A stretch of 64,000 nucleotides of DNA from CAXXFQ01 sp963674475 (lineage in GTDB: Bacteria; Planctomycetota; Planctomycetia; Pirellulales; Thermoguttaceae): positions 652,005 to 716,004 of the forward strand of contig CAXXFQ010000008.1 of assembly GCA_963674475.2 (NCBI GenBank), read 5' to 3'. A model generated the notes under the pieces. It was given only the letters and a program-made list of their open reading frames with translations. It was not told where the DNA came from and ran no database searches. Numbering within the stretch: the stretch's first letter is position 1; every line of letters starts with the position of its first letter. A program made the position numbers and the translations under genes. This document shows, one piece after another, positions 54,763 to 63,678 of the stretch.

Positions 54763-55530
54763 GATTCGTCCTTGAAGCCAATACCAAACGATACCGACCC
54801 ATTCGTGTGTGGCAATGGAGACCTTTTCGGCCGCATACGGTTGGGGGAGAAATTCCTTCACGCGCCATTGGAACGAGCAGACATGATAATTGCAGGCCGA
54901 CGGGATGAGGTTCATCTCCAGTTTTTGGAAACACAGTTCGGACCGCCGCATATGGGATGCACTGGTCACCAAAACGGTGCGCTCGGGATCGAGCTTTCGC
55001 TCTCGCAGGATTTCGGCCACATAGAGGCCGTTTTCGTAGGTCGTCCGTGAACGGTCTTCGAGTATCAAATCGGATTCCGGGATCCCCATTCCGACAAGTA
55101 GATCCCGCATGGCTGCTGCCAAGGTGATGGCGTTTTGAGTCGATCCGACTCGACCGCCGGTTAAAATAATCGGGCACGGTCCCGATTGGTGATACACTTC
55201 GACGGCATGAAACAGACGCATTGCCATTGATGGATCGGGGCTCCATTGTCCGGTTGCGTTGTCGACGATCAGACCGGAGGAGAGGACGACGATGGCGTCG
55301 ATATTTTTCAGCGGTTCGACCTGTCGAGGATAGCGCCATTCGAGACTTCCCAAAATGGGTCTGGCGACGAATTCGGTATTGACGAAGGCGAATAGCAGTG
55401 CAAAGGCCAGAAGCCAAATCCAGCGACGTCCCCGTCCACGCCGTTTTCGCCGTTGCCAAAGGATCAACGCGACGAGAATAACCAGGCCGAGGCAAAACGG
55501 TTTGATGAAAATGGAGAGGAATTGGTACAT
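54760..55530 (-). CDS. DUF218 (YdcF/SanA/ElyC-type) membrane protein
   Basis: A 256-residue protein. Two hydrophobic helices (FCLGLVILVALILW and WIWLLAFALLFAFV) are at the N terminus, then one DUF218 domain with AIVVLSSG, PIILTGGRVGSTQNAITLA, EDRSRTTYENGLYVAE and VLVTSASHMRRS, the usual motif order. Family members such as ElyC and SanA act in envelope integrity and lipid carrier metabolism. GGAAG precedes the ATG by six bases. The stop codon is inside the terminal repeat of family B copy 2. Confidence 0.88.
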   Translation of the reverse strand: MYQFLSIFIKPFCLGLVILVALILWQRRKRRGRGRRWIWLLAFALLFAFVNTEFVARPILGSLEWRYPRQVEPLKNIDAIVVLSSGLIVDNATGQWSPDPSMAMRLFHAVEVYHQSGPCPIILTGGRVGSTQNAITLAAAMRDLLVGMGIPESDLILEDRSRTTYENGLYVAEILRERKLDPERTVLVTSASHMRRSELCFQKLEMNLIPSACNYHVCSFQWRVKEFLPQPYAAEKVSIATHEWVGIVWYWLQGRI

Positions 55531-55591
55531 GAAGTTCTTCCCGGATTGAGCCAGTTTGACGAAAAGCGAAGGATTCGAAATGTCGAGGAAA

Positions 55592-55930
55592 TCAGCCGGT
55601 ATGGAAAACCTCTTCCATCGTCATCCAATGTTCCTCGGTTTGACGGTTTTTCTGGGGGATCTGGCACGGGTCGGTCAGTTTCCACCACTGTTGAGTTGTC
55701 GGATCGTCGGCGATTTTCTTCGCATCGGCTTCGTAATCGTCACCGAAATATTCGAAATAGCTAAACAGGTAAAGGTTTCCGTCGTCCAACTGGCCGAGAT
55801 AGATGGAGAAATTGCGAATATGGCTCGCCTCGATTCGCGCGAGGACTTCGGGCCAAGCCGCCTTATGGAGTCGGATATACTCGTCTTTTTTTTCCGGTTT
55901 GAGTCCGATCACCGAGCCGTACCGTTGCAT
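55592..55930 (-). CDS. rhaM: L-rhamnose mutarotase-like protein
   Basis: A 112-residue dimeric alpha/beta protein of the RhaM family (anomer interconversion of L-rhamnose). Family motifs: MQRYGSVIGLKPEKKDEY, IRLHKAAWPEVL, RNFSIYLGQL and YLFSYFEYFGDD. Length equals E. coli RhaM (104). Start at ATG 55930 with GGGGAA upstream; the frame opens at 55981. No rhaA, rhaB or rhaD gene is adjacent. Together with the GH106-like hydrolase it may indicate use of rhamnose or fucose-type sugars. Related mutarotases act on fucose, so the sugar is not certain. Confidence 0.85.
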   Translation of the reverse strand: MQRYGSVIGLKPEKKDEYIRLHKAAWPEVLARIEASHIRNFSIYLGQLDDGNLYLFSYFEYFGDDYEADAKKIADDPTTQQWWKLTDPCQIPQKNRQTEEHWMTMEEVFHTG

Positions 55931-56093
55931 CGTTCTTGTTCCCCGAGGCCGTGGTTGCGTTTCATCGAGCGAAACGTTCATGAAAATCAGACAAAGTCCC
56001 GTCGAACCAACGGTTCCTTTTCTCAGGACTTATTGTGTCGTTTCTTAGACCGATGTCAAGAACGCCAAGACGTTTGGTGAAGAAAGAGATGGG

Positions 56094-56141
56094 ATGGCGG
56101 GCCAAAGAGATGGCGGGCCAAAGAGAAGGCGGGCAGAAGAG
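56094..56141. repeat. Three tandem 16-bp repeats
   Basis: Units ATGGCGGGCCAAAGAG at 56094-56109 and 56110-56125 are identical, and a degenerate third copy AAGGCGGGCAGAAGAG follows at 56126-56141. The array lies in the gap upstream of rhaM and downstream of the msrBA gene. No reading frame covers it. Confidence 0.75.
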
Positions 56142-56224
56142 AGGGGATGGTCGGTTCCCCACGCGCTCGATCGTATCAGGGGGTAGTTTATTGCTTGGTT
56201 GTGAAGGGATGGGACGCCGTCTGA

Positions 56225-57133
56225 TCAATCCGACGGTTCGTCGAATCGCGAGGTCCAGAAATGACAGCTCGGCTTTTTTCCTTTCGATGAATAATATTTT
56301 TGGTGTTTCGGATCGGCCTGGTAAAACCGTTTAACCGGTTCCAAGCGGGTGAAAACTTGAAAGCCCCGGCCGCGAAGATCGTGGATCAGTTTTTCGGCCG
56401 TTTGATGTTGTTCGGCGTCGGTGTAAAAAAGGGCCGATTGATATTGCTGCCCGACGTCGGGGCCTTGGCGGTCGACTTGGGTCGGATCGTGGATCTGGAA
56501 GAAATGACGAGCCAACACTTCGAAGGTCGTCACTTTCGGATCGTAGACGACCTCGACCGCCTCGACATGGCCGGTCCGGCCGGTACTGACCTGAGCGTAG
56601 GTCGGATGTTCGACTTCCCCTCCGGTGTAACCAACCGTGGTGGCTAAGACGCCGGGCATATTTTCAAAATGATATTCGACTCCCCAAAAACAGCCGCCCG
56701 CGAAGACGGCCCGATCAAGCAAATCTTCAGGAATGAATCGAAGTGAGAGTGAATTGGCACAATGCCGGACGTTTTTCGTCGTGAGCCATTCGCCGTGAAA
56801 AAGGTGTCCCAAATGGCCCTCGCATCGGGCACAAGTGATTTCGGTACGAATCCCGTCGGGATCGGGGTGTCGTTTGACCGCGCCGGGGATGGCGTCGTCG
56901 AAACTGGGCCAGCCGCAGTCGGAGCGGAATTTATCCTGGGAACGATACAAAAGGGCGTCACAGTATTTGCAGGCGTACCACCCTTCTGCAAAATGGTTCC
57001 AGTATTTTCCGGAAAAGGGGGATTCGGTCCCTTTTTCCAAAATGACGTGATGCTCTTCCTTGGTCAATGCATTTCTTTTGATCGGGGACGGTTCGTCCGG
57101 AGGGCCGCCTCCCACGTTCAAATTTTCATTCAT
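56225..57133 (-). CDS. msrAB: Bifunctional methionine sulfoxide reductase MsrB-MsrA
   Basis: An approximately 302-residue fusion that repairs both stereoisomers of methionine sulfoxide, MsrB first and MsrA second. MsrB has the zinc ligands Cys-55 and Cys-58 (ACKYCD) with Cys-101 and Cys-104 (CARCEGHLGH), and the catalytic Cys-125 in RHCANSLSL. MsrA begins near 140 with the catalytic Cys-148 in AGGCFWGVE and later YTGGEVEHPTY and HFFQIHDPTQ. Start is ATG 57133, with GGAGAGG five to six bases upstream. Upstream codons to 57196 encode a hydrophobic stretch that could be read as a signal peptide, but without a ribosome site. Confidence 0.92.
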   Translation of the reverse strand: MNENLNVGGGPPDEPSPIKRNALTKEEHHVILEKGTESPFSGKYWNHFAEGWYACKYCDALLYRSQDKFRSDCGWPSFDDAIPGAVKRHPDPDGIRTEITCARCEGHLGHLFHGEWLTTKNVRHCANSLSLRFIPEDLLDRAVFAGGCFWGVEYHFENMPGVLATTVGYTGGEVEHPTYAQVSTGRTGHVEAVEVVYDPKVTTFEVLARHFFQIHDPTQVDRQGPDVGQQYQSALFYTDAEQHQTAEKLIHDLRGRGFQVFTRLEPVKRFYQADPKHQKYYSSKGKKPSCHFWTSRFDEPSD

Positions 57134-57626
57134 CGAAACCTCTCCCATTACGGAAAGCAAAAACCCCGTAGTCAAGCCAAGCCAAACGGTGGTCACGGCG
57201 GTTTCCTCTCACTTTGCCGGGGATCATTTTTTTTTCATCAAGCCTTGCTACAATAATTCTATGCAAGTCATAATAAAGGCGACTTTCAGACACCCCTTTT
57301 TCCAGAACGGGCCCCCCGATTGAGTTGGCTGTTTGGGATTTTTTCCCAAGTCACCCCTGGCGTCTCTCTCGGCAAGCCGGGCCATTCAAAAGGGGGGTGG
57401 TTTTTAATCGTTTATCAGGAAATGACTTGGGCGGATGAAAATTTTCTGAAGGAAAATGACTGGGGACAAGCCGGGAGTGACAATGAAAAAACGTTTTACC
57501 TTTGGTTCGTTTCCCTCGATCCAAAAAAGCCGAGAATCGACCGACAAGACAGCTTGGTTGCCGATTGGTTGAAGCGTGACAAGCGATTTTAAAAAGATGA
57601 AACTGTAAAAAACACGGAGGATTTTC
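57134..57626. other. Divergent intergenic region between msrAB and the SDR gene
   Basis: No convincing gene. A 90-codon plus frame (57320-57592, TTG start, no ribosome site) has a slightly acidic sequence without family likeness and is doubtful. TACAATAATTCTATGC near 57250 is AT-rich and could hold a promoter. No repeat is seen. Confidence 0.4.
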
Positions 57627-58403
57627 ATGTCAAATCAACCCACCGCGCTGGTGACGGGCGGTTCACGAGGAATCGGGCGAGGAATTTGCCTGGAGTTGGC
57701 GCGGGCCGGTTTTGCGGTCGTTGTCAATTACGTCTCTCGGAGTGACGCCGCCGAGGAGACGGTCAAGCAGATCGAGTCGCTCGGTAGCGAGGCCGTTGCG
57801 GTCCGTGCGAGCGTTGCCGACCGGGCCGATCACCGACTCCTTCTGGACGCGGTCTATGAGCGGTTCGGGCGGCTCGACTTGTTGGTCAACAATGCGGGGA
57901 TCACCTCGCAAGGTCGCAAAGACCTGCTCGACGCGACTGAGGAGAGTTGGGATCTGGTGTTTGCGACCAATTTGAAAGGGCCGTTCTTTCTGACCCAAGC
58001 GGTCGCTCGGCGGATGATCGAGCAGATCGACCTGCAGACGATTCCGGACGGGAAAATAGTCAATATTTCGTCGTTATCGGCGTATACCGCGTCGACCAAT
58101 CGAGCCGATTATTGTATGAGCAAGGCGGCCATCAGTATGATGACTCAGCTGTTTGCCCATCGTTTGGCTGAAAATAAAATTGGGGTGTACGAGGTCTCGC
58201 CGGGGGTGATTGCCAGCGACATGACCGCTCCGGTGCAAGAGAAATACGACCGGTTGATCGCCGAGGGGCTTTGGCCGATTCGTCGATGGGGGACGCCAGA
58301 GGACGTCGGTCGGGCGGTGGCGGCGATCGCGCGGGATTACTTCCCGTTCACGACCGGTCAACGGTTTGACGTCGACGGTGGTTTTCATATCCGCCATCTG
58401 TAA
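57627..58403 (+). CDS. Short-chain dehydrogenase/reductase (3-ketoacyl-ACP reductase-like)
   Basis: A classical SDR of 258 residues with the cofactor motif GGSRGIGRG (about 11-19), NNAG (about 90) and the catalytic Ser in NISSLSAYT and YxxxK (YCMSK). The Arg at position 36-39 (SRSD) suggests NADP(H). It is close to FabG-like ketoacyl reductases, but single SDR genes of this kind reduce many substrates such as sugars and ketones. GGAGG precedes the ATG. No fab genes are nearby, so a fatty acid role is not indicated. Confidence 0.88.
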   Translation: MSNQPTALVTGGSRGIGRGICLELARAGFAVVVNYVSRSDAAEETVKQIESLGSEAVAVRASVADRADHRLLLDAVYERFGRLDLLVNNAGITSQGRKDLLDATEESWDLVFATNLKGPFFLTQAVARRMIEQIDLQTIPDGKIVNISSLSAYTASTNRADYCMSKAAISMMTQLFAHRLAENKIGVYEVSPGVIASDMTAPVQEKYDRLIAEGLWPIRRWGTPEDVGRAVAAIARDYFPFTTGQRFDVDGGFHIRHL

Positions 58404-58487
58404 AAACCTTTTTCGGTCACAAGAAGTCGCCCGAATTTTTCCCGGTCTGACGGCCAGAAAATAACCCAACCCACGAGGCTTTCGATC

Positions 58488-58883
58488 ATGGACGACACGA
58501 CTCGGTCCCGTTTTGACCACATCTTCGACGAAGTATTGGAATCGCTTCCGCCACGGATTCATGAGTTGATCGAGGAGGTTCCGTTGCTGGTCGAGGATTA
58601 CCCCTCCGAGGAGGTGATGCGACAGATGGGCGTCCGGCATCGTTGTCAGCTTTGCGGCTTGTATACGGGAATCCCTCTGACCGAGCGGAGCGTCATGCAA
58701 TCGGGCTTCTTACCCGACCGGATCTTGATCTATCGCGAGGGGATTCTTTCCGCGTCGACCGATCGAACCGGCAGGTTGCTCCCCGGGCGGCTCCGGGAGG
58801 AGATGCGGATCACCATCTTACACGAACTGGCCCATCATCACGGTTTCGACGAGCAGGAGCTTCGAGATCTGGGCTATGGTTGA
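58488..58883 (+). CDS. Minimal zinc metallopeptidase (DUF1025 type)
   Basis: A 131-residue one-domain protein. The zinc motif HELAHHHGFDEQEL (His-112, Glu-113, His-116) lies near the C terminus. FDEVLESLPPRIHELIEEVP and LIYREGIL match the minimal-metallopeptidase family, of unknown substrate. Cys-53 and Cys-56 (RCQLCG) are extra. GAGG is nine bases upstream. The stop codon forms the beginning of a tandem repeat. Confidence 0.85.
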   Translation: MDDTTRSRFDHIFDEVLESLPPRIHELIEEVPLLVEDYPSEEVMRQMGVRHRCQLCGLYTGIPLTERSVMQSGFLPDRILIYREGILSASTDRTGRLLPGRLREEMRITILHELAHHHGFDEQELRDLGYG

Positions 58884-58996
58884 GCGGGGAAATGGTTTTA
58901 GACTTCATGCGCCCCGTCGAACCAATTTGTGTGGGGGGGAAAGGTTTTAGACTTCATGCGCCCCGTCGAACCAATTTGAGCGGGGGAAAGGTTTTG
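58880..58996. repeat. Tandem 49-bp repeat, 2.4 copies
   Basis: The core GGTTTTAGACTTCATGCG appears at 58894 and 58943, with the GGTTTT of a third partial unit at 58990. Each unit also holds CCCCGTCGAACCAATTTG and a G-rich run that varies by a few bases. The first unit overlaps the stop codon of the peptidase gene. Confidence 0.85.
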
Positions 58997-59020
58997 GGCC
59001 ACCCCTGGTGAACCGCCCCC

Positions 59021-59050
59021 ATGACAAGAATGTCCTCAGAGCGTTATAAT
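59021..59050 (+). promoter_or_regulatory. Promoter for argC-argJ
   Basis: ATGACA (59021-59026) and TATAAT (59045-59050) are 18 bp apart, close to the sigma-70 consensus. The region to the argC start at 59198 is a leader of about 140 nt with no obvious structure. Confidence 0.6.
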
Positions 59051-59197
59051 ACGGTTTTCTTTCAAAATCGAACCCGGTACCGTTCCTTATATAGGTCTGA
59101 GGGGAAACGTCGAATCGGTCTTGGAGCCGTTTTTGCGGACCCCGGTCGGGTTTTTTATCTTCAATATTGAATACCGATACGAAAAACGGAAATTTTC

Positions 59198-60208
59198 ATG
59201 ACTAAAATTGCCATCCTCGGGGCGACCGGCTACACGGCGTTGGAGCTGATCAAACTCCTCCTTCGTCACCCGGGAGCCGAAATCACCACCTTGACCAGTC
59301 GACAGGAGGGCAACCCGCCGGTGGCGACGATCCACCCGTCGTTGACCGGTCGACTCGATTTGAATCTGGAAAATATTGGCCCCACCGAATTAGCCAGTCG
59401 GGCCGATTGCGTTTTTAGTTGTCTGCCCCACGGCGTGACCGCCTCGATGGTGCCGCCGCTTCTGGAGGCCGGGTGTCGGATCGTCGATTTCAGTGCCGAC
59501 TATCGGCTGAACGATCCCGAGGTGTTTGCCGCTTGGTATAACCAGAAGCATGTCGACCCGGACCGATTGGGCAAGGTTCCCTATGGCCTGCCCGAGCTGT
59601 TTCGGGACCAGATTGTCGACGCGCCGCTGGTGGCCAATCCGGGCTGTTACCCGACGTCGGCCATCTTGGCGCTGGCCCCGTTGTTGAAAGCCGGCTTGGT
59701 CGATCCGTCGGAGATTATCGTCGATGCGAAAAGCGGTGTTTCCGGCGCCGGGCGAACGCCGAAACTGTTGACTCATTACCCCGAGTGCAACGAATCTTTT
59801 TCCGCCTACAACATCGGAAGACACCGGCACCAGCCCGAGATCGAACAGATTCTCACGACCGCCGGTGGGGCAAACGTCGATGTGATTTTCTCCCCCCATC
59901 TCGTCCCGATGGACCGCGGCATCCTGTCGACGACCTACTCGCGTCCGGTGGGCGAAGTGACCGAAGAGAAACTGCTTGAAACCCTTCGCGACTTTTACGA
60001 GGACGAGCCGTTCGTTCGGGTGGTCGACCATCTTCCGGCGACCAAGGACACGGCCTACACGAACTTCTGCGACGTCACGGTTCGGATCGTCAAGGGTCGC
60101 ATCGTCACGATCAGTTGCATTGACAATCTGATCAAAGGGGCCTCCGGCGCGGCGGTCCAGAATTTTAATCTGATGTACGACTACGACGAAACGACCGCGC
60201 TTCTGTAG
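59198..60208 (+). CDS. argC: N-acetyl-gamma-glutamyl-phosphate reductase
   Basis: A 336-residue enzyme of arginine biosynthesis that reduces N-acetylglutamyl phosphate to the semialdehyde with NADPH. The nucleotide loop is LGATGYTALEL (about 7-17). The active-site Cys-150 lies in NPGCYPTSA, and the DAKSGVSGAGRTPK motif and the substrate His in GRHRHQPEI are present. The length is that of the short type. The argJ start lies about 40 bp after the stop, an operon. Confidence 0.96.
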   Translation: MTKIAILGATGYTALELIKLLLRHPGAEITTLTSRQEGNPPVATIHPSLTGRLDLNLENIGPTELASRADCVFSCLPHGVTASMVPPLLEAGCRIVDFSADYRLNDPEVFAAWYNQKHVDPDRLGKVPYGLPELFRDQIVDAPLVANPGCYPTSAILALAPLLKAGLVDPSEIIVDAKSGVSGAGRTPKLLTHYPECNESFSAYNIGRHRHQPEIEQILTTAGGANVDVIFSPHLVPMDRGILSTTYSRPVGEVTEEKLLETLRDFYEDEPFVRVVDHLPATKDTAYTNFCDVTVRIVKGRIVTISCIDNLIKGASGAAVQNFNLMYDYDETTALL

Positions 60209-60248
60209 GCGATTGGTCGCCCGTTTTTTTGAAAAAGGATTGATTTTG

Positions 60249-61442
60249 ATGGCCGTTTCGATTCCTCAAGGCTATTCGATGGCGGGGGTTTACTGTGGGG
60301 TCAAGTCGAACCGCGAGGCGCTCGATTTGACACTGGTCGTGTCGTCCACTCCGGCGACCGCGGCGGGCGTTTATACGCAAAACTTGGTCTTCGCCGCCCC
60401 GGTCGAATACGATCGGGCCCTGACTCCGGGTGCCCAGACCCGTGCCGTGGTAGTCAACTCGGGTAACGCCAATGCCTGTACCGGCCAACGGGGTCTTGAC
60501 GATGCGCGACGGATGGCCGAACTGGCCGCCGGAGTTTGCGACGCACCGCCCGAGGCAGCGTTGGTCATGTCGACCGGTATCATTGGCGAGTTTTTGCCGA
60601 TGGAAAAGATCGAGGCGGGAATCCCGGCCGTGGCCGAAAAATTGGGTTCGACCGACGAGCATCTCGACCTGGCCGCGCGGGGGATTCTGACGACCGACAC
60701 CGTGACGAAGGTGGCCGGGCGAACCCTCAAAATAGATGGCCGAACGATCCAGCTGACCGGCATTGCCAAAGGGGCGGCCATGATTGGGCCGAACATGGCG
60801 ACGCTGCTGGGGCTGATCATGACCGACGCGGCATTGGAACCCGACGTGGCCCAGACGGCCCTGAAACAGGCGATGGAAGATTCGTTCCACGCGATCAGTG
60901 TCGAAGGGCACACCAGCACCAATGACACGGTCCTGTTATTGGCCAATGGCCAGGCCGGTGGCGAGCCGCTCTCGGGTGAAGGGCTGGTCCAGTTCCAGGC
61001 GGCGCTGAACGAGGTTTGCGTCGAGTTGGCCCGGTCGATCCCGGCCGACGGCGAAGGGGCCTCACATCTGATCACTCTCGAAATCACCGGTTGTGCCGAC
61101 AAGGTGAAAGCACGGAAGATCGCCAAGACGGTCGCCGAAAGCGCCCTGGTCAAGACGGCGGTCACCGGGGCCGACCCGAACTGGGGCCGGATCGTCTCGG
61201 CGGCCGGATACGCCGACGTCCCGTTCGATTTGGCCGGGGTTCGGCTGCGGGTCAACGGTTTCCTCTTGTACGAGAACGCGGCTCCCGTCTCGTTTGATGC
61301 CGAGGAGGTCTCCGCCTCAATGCGAGAGAATCGCGAGACGCTTATCCAGTTGGATTTCGCCGAAGGGACGGCCGACACCCGATTCTGGACGACCGACCTG
61401 ACGACCGAATACATCCACATCAACGCCGATTATCACACCTAG
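60249..61442 (+). CDS. argJ: Bifunctional ornithine acetyltransferase / N-acetylglutamate synthase
   Basis: A 397-residue ArgJ that transfers the acetyl group from N-acetylornithine to glutamate (arginine cycle). Autocleavage occurs before the Thr in the motif GPNMATLLG near residue 185; KGAAMIGPNMAT is the local context. Other family sites: VNSGNANACTGQ, GHTSTNDT and TGADPNWGRI. The start is ATG 60249 with AAAGGA upstream; an upstream frame opens at 60213 but is short and unlike the family. Whether it also does the first acetylation with acetyl-CoA is not clear. Confidence 0.95.
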   Translation: MAVSIPQGYSMAGVYCGVKSNREALDLTLVVSSTPATAAGVYTQNLVFAAPVEYDRALTPGAQTRAVVVNSGNANACTGQRGLDDARRMAELAAGVCDAPPEAALVMSTGIIGEFLPMEKIEAGIPAVAEKLGSTDEHLDLAARGILTTDTVTKVAGRTLKIDGRTIQLTGIAKGAAMIGPNMATLLGLIMTDAALEPDVAQTALKQAMEDSFHAISVEGHTSTNDTVLLLANGQAGGEPLSGEGLVQFQAALNEVCVELARSIPADGEGASHLITLEITGCADKVKARKIAKTVAESALVKTAVTGADPNWGRIVSAAGYADVPFDLAGVRLRVNGFLLYENAAPVSFDAEEVSASMRENRETLIQLDFAEGTADTRFWTTDLTTEYIHINADYHT

Positions 61443-61604
61443 ACCGGCTTGTGCCCCGCTTAATAGGGGTGGAATTTTTGAAAGATCGGTTTGCCCCCCT
61501 GTCAGAGTAGGGTAGGCTTGAACATGCTCCCGCTTTTTTTCATGGGAAGGGGGCGGTTTGTTAATGCAACCTACTCCTGAGCCCTCTTTGTGGGGGGAAG
61601 CCGG

Positions 61605-61853
61605 ATGATTCTCTATATCTTTCTAATCGCCGTCGCCAATATTGGAATCGGTCTGATGCTCTCGCGCCGCCTGGGCCGGGTTTATCGGGAGCGCTGCAAC
61701 CTGACCGGTCCAAATTCGGTCGAGGCGGAATCTTCCGATTTTGACGAATCGTGGGACGATTCCGAGGAGCCGCCGGAACTCGAAGAGCCCGCAGACAGCT
61801 CGTCGGCCGAGTCGCACGAGGAAGATCTTGAGCCCGAACTCGCTTCGGTCTGA
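61605..61853 (+). CDS. Small membrane protein with acidic tail, unknown function
   Basis: An 82-residue protein with one N-terminal hydrophobic helix (LYIFLIAVANIGIGLML), a basic stop (SRRLGRVYRER) and a long Glu/Asp/Ser-rich tail (SSDFDESWDDSEEPPELEE). GGGGGGAAG lies just before the ATG at 61605. No family is recognised; the layout suggests a membrane-anchored cytoplasmic tail. Confidence 0.6.
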   Translation: MILYIFLIAVANIGIGLMLSRRLGRVYRERCNLTGPNSVEAESSDFDESWDDSEEPPELEEPADSSSAESHEEDLEPELASV

Positions 61854-62126
61854 CGCGCGTTTCTGGTTTGAAAAAATTTCCTGGCAAAACGTCATGAAAG
61901 TCTTTCTTGTTTGCCCAGGCTGCTTTTTTTATGGCATTTTCATCCTGGCCCAATTATACTGGACTCTGGATTTGCGGTCGTTTCCCCCTTCTAGTGACCC
62001 CGGTTTCGAGAGACTCGGCCCGGGTGTGCGGGATTCTTTCCTATCCAAAAGGGGGCACGCTGCCGACCAATCGTCTCGTGCTATTGCATTTCAAGAGAAA
62101 GTATATTGTTTCAGGGAGATTTTCGC

Positions 62127-62690
62127 GTGTCGAATCCCGAAGACCAAGTGCCCGAATTCGACGATCTGAATTCGGAAGAAATGGACCTCTTTGCCGACGA
62201 GTCGCTCGGAGACCTCGAGGGGGACTCGATGACCTCGTTCGATTCGCTTGACGGGTCGTTTGACGGGTCACTTGACGGGGGGGACGATTTGGCCACGTTC
62301 GAGTCGATTGACGACGAGCCTGCCTCGTTCGATTCGGCGGACGACGAGTTGGCGGCGTTCGACTCGACCGACGAGATCGGGGAAGCGGAGCCGTTGGAAT
62401 CGCTCGACGGCCCCTCGCCGTTTGGCGAGGAAGGCCTGTCTGAAGCGGAGCCGGTCGACTTGGACGAAGGTGGCAAAAAGTCCAAAAAGAAGAAGAAAAA
62501 GAAGGCCAAAAAGCCGAAGCAGCCCAAGGTCAAGAAGGAAAAGGTCAAAAAGACCAAGGCCCCCGGCGCGCCGCGCCAACGTCCGCCGGTCGAGACGGTC
62601 GTCTTGGGCATCTCGTTGTGCATGTTCCTTCTGGCCACCGGCATCTTCGTCCTGGAACTGATGTCGTACGGCTTCCAGATGGGTCCGTAA
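62127..62690 (+). CDS. Acidic/Lys-rich protein with C-terminal membrane anchor
   Basis: A 187-residue tail-anchored-like protein. Residues 1-115 are Asp/Ser/Glu-rich with repeats such as FDSLDGSFDG and FDSADDELAAFDS. Residues 116-150 are a strongly basic linker (GGKKSKKKKKKKAKK). One helix near the end (LGISLCMFLLATGIFVLEL) anchors it. GTG start at 62127 with GGGAGA upstream. No known family. The contrast of acidic head and basic linker suggests a tether between membrane and a nucleic acid or ribosome, but that is guesswork. Confidence 0.65.
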   Translation: MSNPEDQVPEFDDLNSEEMDLFADESLGDLEGDSMTSFDSLDGSFDGSLDGGDDLATFESIDDEPASFDSADDELAAFDSTDEIGEAEPLESLDGPSPFGEEGLSEAEPVDLDEGGKKSKKKKKKKAKKPKQPKVKKEKVKKTKAPGAPRQRPPVETVVLGISLCMFLLATGIFVLELMSYGFQMGP

Positions 62691-62757
62691 AAAAACAGTC
62701 GCGAAGACGAGAAAAACGGATGAACCAAAGTCGGGTTTGTCTCTCTCAACTACCAAA

Positions 62758-62803
62758 CAAAAAACAGGGCGATCGCCAAACCCGGCGGTTGCCCTATTTT
62801 TTT
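62758..62803. terminator. Bidirectional terminator
   Basis: GGGC-GAT-CGCC-AAACCC-GGCG-GTT-GCCC, flanked by AAAAAA and TTTTTTT. It lies between the genes ending at 62690 (plus) and 62842 (minus). Confidence 0.88.
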
Positions 62804-62841
62804 GCTGAATCGAAAATTTTCGCTATGGCGAAATGCCACAT

Positions 62842-63678
62842 CTACCCCTGGCGATTCCGACCCTTCCACCGGCAAACGGCCAGTCCCGCAAACCCGAACA
62901 ACAGCAAAGCCACCGAACTCGGCTCCGGGACCGCAACCGCTTCGAAATCCAAATCGACGGTATTTGTTATTGTCTCAAAAAATGCGTTAATGTGATCTAT
63001 TGAGGAGTTTTCATAGAAATAAGCAAAGTTGAGGGTCTCGCCTGCCTCAACCGGGATCGAGAATTTCTCGCCAGAACCAGTTTGGATAATTGAATCATAT
63101 GCATCATACAAATTATCTATATCCAACGAGAGCACCTCTTCCTCTCCACGCAGAAGAGTAAAGTCAAAGGTTGTATTCATGTTTACAAGAAATGAGACTG
63201 GTGAAACCCAGAGCATCAGTGGGGTTCCTGCCGGACAGCTTTCGCTGGTTCCAATCGTCATTTCCCCCAATTCCCCCGGGCGGTTTCGTACCTTACTCTT
63301 CCAGCTATAATACACTCCTGTGACGGAAGAAGAGATTACGGCGGGAGAACTGCCGTCGGAATCTTGACAGGAAAGCGAGGCGTCACAAACTGCCCAATCC
63401 CATTGCTCCGGATTACCGTCGTAGGGGGCTGGTGGTTTTAAGGAAACTGCAGTTGCATGGACGGAAACTGAATTCACCCCAACGCTTGACGCATAATCCT
63501 TGTCATAGTCAGTCGGATAGCCTAAGTCTAAATTCAAGTCGGTCGCGACACTGGCACTTGCCTCCAAATTGACGTTGAATGAAATTGGAACCGAATCGGC
63601 TTGCGAAATGTGTGCGATTGACAAGGAAATCAACACCGCAAGTCCCAATGCAATCCGTCGCCGAAGAAAAGTGACCAT
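62842..63678 (-). CDS. PEP-CTERM sorting-domain exported protein
   Basis: A 278-residue secreted protein with a signal peptide (IALGLAVLISLSIAHISQA, cut before DSV). The C-terminal 30 residues are a PEP-CTERM signal: VPEPSSVALLLFGFAGL, then a basic end (CRWKGRNRQG). The exosortase of the locus at 29.8 kb can process such proteins. The core is beta-rich with two Cys (VCDASLSCQ and ESCPAG), and contains Tyr/Asp-rich strands; no known catalytic motif. It probably ends up at the surface or in the exopolysaccharide matrix. Confidence 0.92.
   Translation of the reverse strand: MVTFLRRRIALGLAVLISLSIAHISQADSVPISFNVNLEASASVATDLNLDLGYPTDYDKDYASSVGVNSVSVHATAVSLKPPAPYDGNPEQWDWAVCDASLSCQDSDGSSPAVISSSVTGVYYSWKSKVRNRPGELGEMTIGTSESCPAGTPLMLWVSPVSFLVNMNTTFDFTLLRGEEEVLSLDIDNLYDAYDSIIQTGSGEKFSIPVEAGETLNFAYFYENSSIDHINAFFETITNTVDLDFEAVAVPEPSSVALLLFGFAGLAVCRWKGRNRQG

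Noticed and set aside
57320..57592. 90-codon plus-strand frame before the SDR gene
   Set aside because: It has a TTG start without a ribosome site and no homology that I can recognise. It cannot be fully excluded.
58880..58996. CRISPR array
   Set aside because: The repeats are directly adjacent with no unique spacers, and there are no cas genes in the window.
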